This document shows positions 22,951 to 31,513 of a DNA stretch of 31,513 bases, one piece after another. The translations under genes and the position numbers were made by a program. Under the pieces are notes generated by a model. That model had not been told where the DNA came from, did no database searches, and saw only the letters and a program-made list of their open reading frames with translations. Position 1 is the stretch's first letter. Every line of letters begins with the position of its first letter. The stretch is from Monosporascus cannonballus (taxonomy: Eukaryota; Ascomycota; Sordariomycetes; Xylariales): positions 1 to 31,513 of the forward strand of contig QJNS01000716.1 in NCBI GenBank assembly GCA_004154925.1. Direction: 5' to 3'.

Positions 22951-23590
22951 ACCGTTTCCAGTACGGCTAAGGTCGTAGGCGATAACGGTCCCTTATTTAA
23001 ATTAACCCTTACGGCGCTTTAATTAAAAAAAGTAAATACCTTTATTAACGCATTTAGCTTTAAAGCAAACTGTGCTTACTTTTTTTTTTACGATCTTTTT
23101 CCGCATTTAATTTTTTTTGTTTTTCCAATTTATCCATATTTTTAAGCCCTTTTTGAATAAACGATACCCTTTTAAAATATAACTATTTAAATTAACGATT
23201 TAACCGAATAATACAATTAGATAATTTTTGGAGCTATTAAATAGTTAAACGTTTTTTTCGGTTTATCCGGAGCTTTTCGGCCCGGATATTTTTAAACGAT
23301 AAAAGCGAAATATGGTTCTTATCGCAAGATTAAATATTAGCCGCCAAATAATTTTAATAATTTTTTCGACCTTTTAACATTTTGAAAAAAAACTTTTTTT
23401 CGAAATAACGTATATATAATATGATTTCGAAACCAAATTAAAAGATCGATTTAATTAGTTAATAACGACTTTTAGTGGAAAATTTGATACGTTTTCAAGG
23501 TTTATCCGATATGGTTAAATATAGTGCTATAACGCAAAAAAGGAAAAGAAGTTAAGGATTTACTTTTTTTATCTTTAAGGACAAAAATCC
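22951..23590. other. non-coding 3' region between chromodomain and 3' LTR
   Basis: About 640 bp without recognisable pol sequence. On the minus strand a frame interrupted only by a few TAA stops can be followed for about 70 codons (about 23060-23290) and ends in a lysine-rich segment; no family was recognised. It may simply be a long 3' untranslated region. Confidence 0.5.
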
Positions 23591-23607
23591 TAAAAAGGAA
23601 AGAATAA
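23591..23607 (+). other. polypurine tract
   Basis: TAAAAAGGAAAGAATAA lies immediately upstream of the 3' LTR start, where plus-strand DNA synthesis of LTR elements is primed. Confidence 0.75.
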
Positions 23608-24038
23608 TGTTACGTTTAAAAGGGATTCCACTAGGCCTAAAGGAGGCCTAAAAAGTTGGAAACGTTCGGGATCTCCACTTTCTATCGGATAAACCTCGGG
23701 TTTCTATCAATTTCCAAAAATACTAGGAAATTCGTAAACGACAGATACCATGGTTTTTCGAGATCCCCAGAAACCATGAAAAATATAAAGGATAAAAAGG
23801 ATATATAAGGTTTAAATTTCTTATGTAAATAGCCATTTATTTAGTTTTTCGTTCCTTAGTTATTAACTTAAGCTTCTAATTAGAAGTAATTATACCGTTT
23901 CCTGATTAAAAGAGGAATACCTTAAAACCTCCTTAACGAACATACTAAACTATTTTCCGCCTTATTGTTACCTGCAAATCAAGACCCTTTTCGGATATTG
24001 CTCATACCTCCAGGTAGATGTATGACAGGTTCGTTACA
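23608..24038 (+). repeat. 3' LTR of the Gypsy element
   Basis: 431 bp from TGTTACG to CGTTACA, ending with GGTTCGTTACA. Its second half keeps GC positions that are mutated in the 5' LTR. GGATATATAAGG near 23798-23810 is a possible TATA region. Confidence 0.95.
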
Positions 24039-26780
24039 TTTAATTAAAGCCGATAATAAAAAACGCGTTTAATTTCGGCGTAACGTTACGGTCGTAAAAT
24101 ACAATAATTATAAATTTTATATAATATTAATTAAAGTTATTAATATATTATTTATTTATTAAATTTATTATTTTTATTAATTTTTAATTCGTTAGGTTTT
24201 ATGCGGGATATTAATTTGTTCTGATCCGGATTAATTATATGCCGTAATAAATATAAAATAATTTTTTTAATTAAGAAAATTAACGAAATTTTATATTACG
24301 TAATTTAAATTATAATTTATCGCGATTATTAATAAATTATTTTTTTAATTTATAGCCTTTAATTTGCGACGTCGAATTAAAAGTTTTTAAATTTTATTTT
24401 CCGGTTTTTTTTTCGAATTCGTCGTATTAGCTTTTAAAATATTCTTATTTTTTAATTTTTAAAGTACTTTAATTCGGGTTAAATAATTAAGAGAAAGGAT
24501 TAATTATGCGGGTAAATAAATAATATAAATAATTCTTTACTAATATTTAAAAATATTTTTTTATTATTAGTATAATTATTTAAATATACGTTTTTTTTAA
24601 ATATTAATTCGAAACGTTTAAGATTTTAAGTTTGCAATAAATCCTTATTAATTACGTTTTATAGCCTTATTTTTTACAATTAACATTAATATCTGTCGGT
24701 ATATAATTTTAATTAATATTTTTCGAAACCGCCTATATATTTTATTATTATTTTCTTAAACATTTTAATAATTATTTCTTTTTTAAATTAGGGCTTTTTG
24801 GTTCCCTTAACAAAGGTTAAGGGCCGGATTTAGCTTTTTTCTTTTTGTCGCATTTTTCCTTTGTCGGCGTAATTAAGTCCCCGGCTGGTTCTAAAGATTC
24901 CTTTATTTTTTTCTCGGCTGGTTTTAAAAATTCCTTTATATTAAAATCCTATATAAATATAATAATAATCGGATATTCCGGGTAACCGCCGAAATTTTTA
25001 ATATTAATATCGAATATATTACGGTACTTAAAAATCTAATTTTTATATAAGGTTATTTATTTAGTAATTAATTATATATAATTATGGATTTTCTTTTTAT
25101 TTAATATTATAAAAATAACGTTTATATAATATATACTATAAGATATATTGCGGTTTTATATTTCTTTTAATCGGAATTATAAGATTACTATATTTTTAAT
25201 ATTATTTATATTATATAAATTATTATAAATTATAAATTGTTAAAAACGGCTAACGGCCCAAATTATACCGTTTTTTAGAAAATATACGCCGGTTAAATTT
25301 ATAATATAAAAAACGTTTATTTTGCGGTTCCAAAAACTTATTATTTAATAATCCGTATTATCCGTATTAATAACTTTATTATTATATTCTGATATAAAGA
25401 AAAAAACAAATAATATTATATATTATTTAATAACTTTTTCGGGATTTAATAAAAATAAAGTTTAAAAATAATTAAAATATATAAATACATTTTTTTAACC
25501 TTTTATAAGTTATATATATATAGTCGAAATTTCGGAATATTTATTTAAATGTTATTTTGAGATTATCGTAAATAAAATATATGTTAATATATATATAACG
25601 GTAAGTAATTTACTTTTTTTAACTTATAATAATAAAATTTATCTTATAAAGACCTTATAATATTAGGATTTTGTTAAATAATTATTTAACTTAAAAAAGG
25701 TTTATTTAATAAGCTGGAGTAAAGTTTAAAAAGATAATATATATAATAAGAAATAAAATATAAAAAATAATACCATAATTAATATAATTTGTATCGAAAG
25801 TTAACTTAATACCGTTACGATTTTTATATACGTTTTAATCTTTTATTAAATTATTATATATCTTCCGAATATAATTAACGTATTTTACTTTATTAAACGG
25901 TAATAATATTATTATAATAATTAAATAATAATAAGTATATACAAATAAGTAATTATAATTAAGAAATTTAATAATACTTTAAGTTTACCGATATACATTT
26001 GACGTAATTAAAACCAGAAATATAAATAAAAAATATAAAATATAATAAATAAGGTAAAATTCGTATATTAAATAATTACCGAATATATTATTAATATAAA
26101 TAAAAAATATATAAAAATTTATAATATATAAATAAAGTTTATAAATAATCAATAAATTATAAAAATATTTTAAGGTAATATATTTAATTAAAATTAAAAT
26201 ATATATAAATTATAAGATTATGTAATTATAAATCTATAAATTATTAAATTTATATAAGTTATTAAATATAAATAAAAAAATCAACGTTATTTTTTTATAA
26301 CGAAAAAAATAATATATAAAAAAAAACTTAATAACTATATGTAAATTACATAAGGTTTATATTTTGTTATAAATTTCTTAATATAATTTATAAAATCATT
26401 TCGATTAACTATATATTAAATATAATTATTATATTTACTTAATATATAATTAATATTATTTATTTAATTATACTTTCTTATAATTCCAAATACTTACTAT
26501 ATTTTAATAAATACAATTATGTTATTTATTATATAATAATTATTAACCAATTCTTTTTTTATTTAATATTCGAAATTTATATTATAATATATATCTTTAT
26601 ATATTTTACGATATTATAAGGGGTAAATAAATTCCTTACCGATATAATAAAGGCAATTTTCGTTATAATTCCCGATAATATATTTCAAATAAACTTAAAA
26701 AACCTTATTTGCCCAATTAAAAGAATTAAATCCGCTAATAATATCCTCGAAAAATAACTTACTTCCGAAAAATAATTTAT

Positions 26781-26948
26781 TCCTAAAAATAACTTTAAAA
26801 ATAAATAATAAAATTTCGGACCAAAAAATAGCCGGAATAAGTATTAAAATAAAAATAATTTGCTTCCGAAAAATAGCCTTAAAAACAAATAACAAAATCC
26901 TTAACCAAAAAATAATTAAAACCGGTACCAAAATAACCTGCAATAAGG
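26781..26948. repeat. 84-bp tandem duplication
   Basis: The segment starting TCCTAAAAATAACTTTAAAA at 26781 is repeated from TCCGAAAAATAGCCTTAAAA at 26865, an 84-bp period. The second unit is GC-richer. A shorter third partial unit (TTCCGAAAAATAA) precedes it at about 26763. The period is a multiple of three, so the duplication would preserve a frame. A run of hydrophobic residues on the minus strand repeats with it but is not a credible gene. Confidence 0.75.
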
Positions 26949-27470
26949 CGAAACCGATAACGTAATTCTGATTAAGGCATTTTCGTATTAATTAAATAAT
27001 ATTTAATTATTTTAAAATATAAAATATTTTTTACGAAAAATATATATTATACGTAACCGATTTTAAATATTAAATATATATTATAAAGTTATATTAATAT
27101 AGCGGAAAATTAAAAAAAACCTTACGTTTTAGTATTAATACGAATATATATTAATTAAAAATCTTATAATTATTACAAATTTATAAATTCGGTAATATTT
27201 TAAAAGATTTATATTACGAATAAGAATTTTTATTACGGAAAAATACGGCATTTATATAAATATTTAAAATCAATAATACAATTCGGGAGATTTTTCGTAA
27301 TAATAACCGGCAAAATTATATTTACGTTATGGCAAATTATGCCGGCCTTATAAGTTAATTAATTATTAAGTTAATTATGGACTTTCGATTAATTACGATT
27401 TTCGTAATTTAACGAAAAAGTTATATAAACTAAATATTATATAAATAATACGAAAAAAGGTTTATAATTT

Positions 27471-27500
27471 TATAAAACGGGCCATTTAGCCAAAAAATAT
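27471..27500 (+). pseudogene. possible CCHC zinc-knuckle relic
   Basis: The + strand reads YKTGHLAKKY, resembling the second half of a retroelement zinc knuckle with the last Cys changed to Tyr by a G-to-A transition. The upstream cysteines are not clear. It could mark the nucleocapsid or ORF1 protein of another dead retroelement, or be chance. Confidence 0.3.
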
Positions 27501-30360
27501 ATGTTATATAATTATTTTATGGATATTATAATGTATAAAATTATATAAATAATAAATATGCAAATTACGTATAAGAACGTAATAAAAAATATTTATACGT
27601 AATTCCCAAATATTCGGTATTATTATATAATCCGAATAAAAATTTCTAAAAGGATTTAAACGTAAATATTACGTTTAAAATAAACAAAATTTTGGGACCC
27701 GAAAACGTAAAAAGAATTATTAATATATAAGTTATAATAACGTATAAAAAATAAAACGGAAAAAAGAAATATTAAAAAGTATTTAAAAACGTTAGTTAGT
27801 AAATTAATTACAAACGGGGTATACGAATTAATCCGAAATTATACGTTATATTTAGTTATAAGTAATACAATATTTTTATACGACTTTACGAAAAACAAAA
27901 CATTTAAATAAAATATAATTAATTAAGATTACGTAAATTATAAATTTAATTATTTATATTAATTTCGTTAATAATTATACCGCGTATTATATCGTAAAAT
28001 ATTATTTTTTTATTTATGATTTTATTACCGGAAATAAACAGATTACGTTAATATAAAGATTAAGTAATTACGGTAATATATAAAATAATCTCGAAATTAA
28101 TTAATTAGGATTATATAAATAATAAAATTATATTAATCTTAAAATTATAATATAAATATTATATCGTTTATATAAAAATATATTATAAAATAACAAAAAA
28201 ATAAAAAACCATATTAACGGTTTATTTTCGTCCGATAAATCCTTATTTTACTTATTTAATAACGATAATAACGATAACGGACCGCCTTGATTAAAACAAT
28301 TAATTAAGTTATTAATAATTTATACCATAAGATTATAACTTTTTTTATATACGGAATATTATAATTATCCTAAACCAAATTATCTTTAACGAATTTAATA
28401 TTAAAAGCTTTTCGGATAATTGCGTTAAAATTATTTATAAATTAATTTTTATTTTTTATCGTATTTAATTAATTAAGCTTACTTATATTATTAATAATAG
28501 GTACAATATTATTAAAATTAACAAATTTAGTTTTTATAATTTTACGACCCGTAACTAAAATATTTTCGGATTTTTAGTTATCTTTTTTAATTTAAAATAA
28601 ATATCTTTTAATAAGTTAAAAATTCCGAAACAAAAAATAAACGCATTTAAGGATTTCGTTACGAAAATCTTAAATAACGTAATACTTATTTTATGAAAAA
28701 ATATAACGGGCATAAAATTCGCATTATAAAGATATAGGGTACCTAATTAAAAACAAATTTCGGAAAAAAACAATATTAATATTATATATATTATTTTTCG
28801 ATTAACGGAATTCGTTAGCAAATTATAAATTATAATATTTATTTTTTCGATTAAATATTTTTTATTTTTTTCTTTAAATTTTATCGGAACCAAATTTAAT
28901 ATTAAGATCGAATTAATAAGAATTTAATTTAATATTACAAAACATAATATCGAATCAAAATAAAACATTTTTTTATTATAATTAAATTAACCGGCCCTAT
29001 AAAAAATAATAATATTAATATTAACCGCTTAATATAATTAATATCGTTATATCGTATAATATACGAAAAATATAAATAAACTTAGGTTTTTTAAAAAAAC
29101 GGTAATAATTTCATAATTTTTTATTAATAAAAATGGTATTAATCGATAATTAGTTATTATTTTTAATAAAGTTAAAAAATTATTATTTTATAAAATATTA
29201 ACCGTATTAAAATATTTTCGGTTTTATAATTATTTAATAAAAAAGCCTTATTTAATACGTTTTATTTAAGATTATACCGCTTAATAAATAATATAAATTA
29301 ATTATATTTTAAATTAAAAAATAAAATATTTACGAATTATTCGTTAAGTTATTTATATTATTAAATAATATATTATTAATAAATAATAACAAAAAAGTTT
29401 TATCAAAAAAATCCTAATTTATTAATACGTTTTAATTAAGATTTTGTAATATTTTTCTTATTTATCCGGCGCGACCAAAATATTTAAAAACCATATTATA
29501 TGTAATAAATTCAAATTCGGCGACGGTTAACCAAAAATATATATATTTTATAAATTCGATAAATTCGGTTTTTAAAAAAGGGTTTTCGATTAAGGTATTC
29601 CGGGAAATTCCATATATATTAAATGTTTTTATTATAAATAATTCGTATCGAATACGTAATTTTTGCAAAAATAACGTAAATATACGAATATTATATATAA
29701 AAAAAATAAAAGATTTAAAAACATAAAATTTCGATAATTTTTAATATAATTACGTTATTTTATTTAAAAATTAACGATCCGCTTTTAAAATTGCTTATGT
29801 TTTATATATCCCGGTTATATTATCGGGCCAATAAATATATATAATTATAAGTAAAAAATTTATTTATATATAAAATAAAATAAAAATAAAAAAAATTACC
29901 ATTTCTTATTATATAAATCGGTTGTTTTAATTTAATTAACTTATATTTTCCGAATATAACTAATTATTTTCTAATTTCCATAAATAAGATAAAAACGTTC
30001 CGAAAACCGATAAAATTATTTTTCTTTAAATTTATATATTTTTTAAAAACGTTTTCGATAAACGTTATAAATATCGTTAATAATATTTTTGTTTTCGTTA
30101 ATTATTCTTAATAAAATCGAACGGCGCTTATTATACGGTATACGATTTAACTTAGGAAAACCGGGGAATTTTTATTTATTATATTTATAAAATATATTAA
30201 TAAAAACCAAAAATAAAATCTGGATAATATTAATTATAAATTAATAAAAAATATTTAGCGGTATTAAATATTATTATAACATTTTATAAAATTATTTTAT
30301 TTTATAATATTAATTAAGTTAAAATATAAATTATTTCAACTTTTTTTAAAAATACGGTTA

Positions 30361-30388
30361 TAATAATAAATAATAATAATAATAATAT
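30361..30388. repeat. AAT/TAA microsatellite
   Basis: Consecutive AAT units with one interruption, in AT-rich DNA. Confidence 0.7.
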
Positions 30389-31417
30389 TCCGTATAATGG
30401 TATTATATCAAAACGTTATATTACAAATATAATTTTAAATATTAAAATTATTATACTAAAACACGATATTATTATATTATACTTAATTATAAAATATAAT
30501 TTACCTTAATTAAAATTATATTATTACAAAAAATTAATACGGTTATTTTAATTTCTTTATTAACCGAATTATATTTTTATTTAATATATAATAATTTTCG
30601 TAAATATTTAATCATTTTAATATATTAATATTATTTCGTAATAAATCCGAAAATAATAAAAACTTAATTAATAAATAAGGTAAATAATTATTATTAATTT
30701 TAAAAATTATCTTAATTATAATAATTAAAATTATAAAATAATATATAAAAATATCCGGATTATTATTATTATAAAACCGTTTCGTTTTCCGTTTCGTATT
30801 ATATAATTGTTATTTTTCCTTAAATATATAATTTTTTAATTTAAAAGTTTAAATTAATTAAAAATAAACTTTTTTATAAAACGTTAATTTTCGTCTAAAA
30901 TAATATAAATTATATTAATTTCGACTAATAATTTTTTTAACGGGCGGCGGAATTTAGGTTTTTTTGCGAAAATTATAAATTTCCCTTATAATATATTATG
31001 ATATTTATATATAACGGGATTTTAATTAATAAGTATTAAAATTTTTGTTAATTTTTTTATATTAATAACCGTTCGCGTATTTTTTTAATATATTAATTAA
31101 TCGGTTAATTTAAGTAGTCGAATTAATAATTCTGCTTAAATTGTCGTATAAAACCTAATTACGAATAAAATTTTTAAATATTATATTAATTTTTTTATGT
31201 TAATGCCAAAAATTTAAGGTATATATACGTATATTTTATTTTAAGGGCGTAACCCGGTAAAATTAAGAAAATTCGGATTTATTATATTTTGAAAAGGAAA
31301 ATAATAATACGATAAGTTCGGGTTGCAGTTATTATACGTATTAAGGTTTAAAAATGGCAAATAAATCTTAATTAAGATTATCGTAATATTAATAATAAGT
31401 TATGGTTAAGGTAATTG

Positions 31418-31436
31418 TATATATATATATATATAT
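31418..31436. repeat. (TA)n microsatellite
   Basis: Uninterrupted alternating TA over 19 bp, a self-complementary tract. Confidence 0.85.
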
Positions 31437-31513
31437 TTATAAAAACGTATTATTATTAAGTTATTACGGATTTTTGTTTTTTTTAAAAAGCAAATATATT
31501 AAACGAAACCGTT

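Larger units (their letters stand above)
16786..24038 (+). mobile_element. full-length, RIP-inactivated Ty3/Gypsy chromovirus
   Basis: A 7,253-bp element with two 431-bp LTRs, each beginning TGTTACG; the right one ends CGTTACA and the left CGTTATA. The flanks are CTTAA (16781-16785) and TTTAA (24039-24043), a 5-bp target duplication with one C-to-T change. The internal region encodes, on the + strand and in order, Gag with a CCHC zinc knuckle, protease, reverse transcriptase, RNase H, integrase and a C-terminal chromodomain. This order and the chromodomain place it among chromoviruses. Frequent stops and lost catalytic residues make it inactive. It is inserted into already repetitive DNA beside the giant inverted repeat. 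Confidence 0.95.
9735..31513. other. AT-rich, RIP-mutated repeat block
   Basis: From about 9.74 kb to the window end the DNA is extremely AT-rich. CA and TG are conspicuously rare and TA is abundant, while CG remains frequent (for example throughout 10,300-12,900). This is the expected result of RIP, in which C in CpA context is mutated to T on both strands of duplicated DNA during the sexual cycle. Stops of the kind derived from CAA, CAG or TGG riddle every frame. Inverted-repeat arms and LTRs differ from each other mainly by transitions. Such blocks are usually heterochromatic. No intact host gene is visible in it. Confidence 0.9.
24039..31513. other. degraded AT-rich repeat DNA, no intact gene
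   Basis: 7.5 kb of RIP-affected sequence in which every frame has frequent stops. No LTR pair or inverted repeat comparable to those upstream was found. The recognisable points are a GC-richer patch near 24790-24930 with a duplicated CGGCTGGTT-TAAA-ATTCC motif, an 84-bp tandem duplication at 26781-26948, a possible zinc-knuckle relic at 27471-27500 and AT microsatellites near 30.4 and 31.4 kb. Most of it is probably decayed transposable elements of unidentified type. Confidence 0.7.

Noticed and set aside
26695..26943. 82-codon hydrophobic minus-strand frame as a membrane protein
   Set aside because: It arises from the AT-rich 84-bp tandem duplication; phenylalanine/isoleucine-rich frames are expected from such composition.
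29462..29668. 68-codon minus-strand frame
   Set aside because: A short frame in RIP-degraded DNA with no recognised motif; it may be a fragment of a dead element.
9735..31513. Mitochondrial DNA as the source of the AT-rich block
   Set aside because: It contains a nuclear-type Gypsy element with target duplication, a RIP signature with retained CG and telomeric repeats, and no mitochondrial genes or tRNAs.
1..31513. tRNA, rRNA or CRISPR features
   Set aside because: No cloverleaf-like, rRNA-like or regularly spaced repeat pattern was seen; weak AT-rich matches were ignored.

Overview
The window looks like nuclear DNA of a filamentous ascomycete (Pezizomycotina). The evidence is two multi-exon genes with short GT-AG introns (54-106 nt) and fungal branch-point motifs, family matches found in filamentous fungi, TTAGGG-type telomere repeats, and a long AT-rich block bearing the mark of RIP (repeat-induced point mutation): CA/TG dinucleotides are scarce, TA is abundant and CG is kept. 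I cannot name the species from the sequence.

Layout. (1) 1-9.7 kb has balanced composition and holds the only intact genes. It opens with a poly-A tract that abuts a 1.27-kb element with 41-43 bp terminal inverted repeats (40-1311) and no recognisable transposase. A five-exon gene for a secreted Egh16/Gas1-like (DUF3129) protein follows (3508-4830), then a six-exon secreted laccase-like multicopper oxidase (7235-9458). Both read rightward with their own TATA-like elements. (2) Composition changes sharply near 9.74 kb, at a cluster of ACCCGTAG motifs, a 23-bp poly-A and a short inverted repeat. (3) From there to the end (about 21.8 kb) the DNA is AT-rich and RIP-degraded. It contains a short interstitial telomeric repeat (10273-10297); a diverged inverted repeat of about 3.1 kb per arm (10294-16549) that starts against the telomeric repeat and has a small, less mutated, hairpin-rich centre; a complete but dead Ty3/Gypsy chromovirus (16786-24038: 431-bp LTRs, 5-bp target-site duplication, gag zinc knuckle, protease, RT, RNase H, integrase, chromodomain); and about 7.5 kb of further degraded repeat DNA.

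How it fits together. The two genes encode secreted proteins of families linked to fungus-host or fungus-substrate interaction, and they lie within 0.3-6 kb of a silenced repeat block that may be subtelomeric. This gene-next-to-RIP-island arrangement is common for accessory genes. The most unusual structure is the giant RIP-mutated inverted repeat joined to outward-pointing TTAGGG repeats. The most interesting protein observation is a possible histidine brace (His20 and His112) in the Egh16-like protein. No RNA genes, CRISPR arrays or prokaryotic features were seen.
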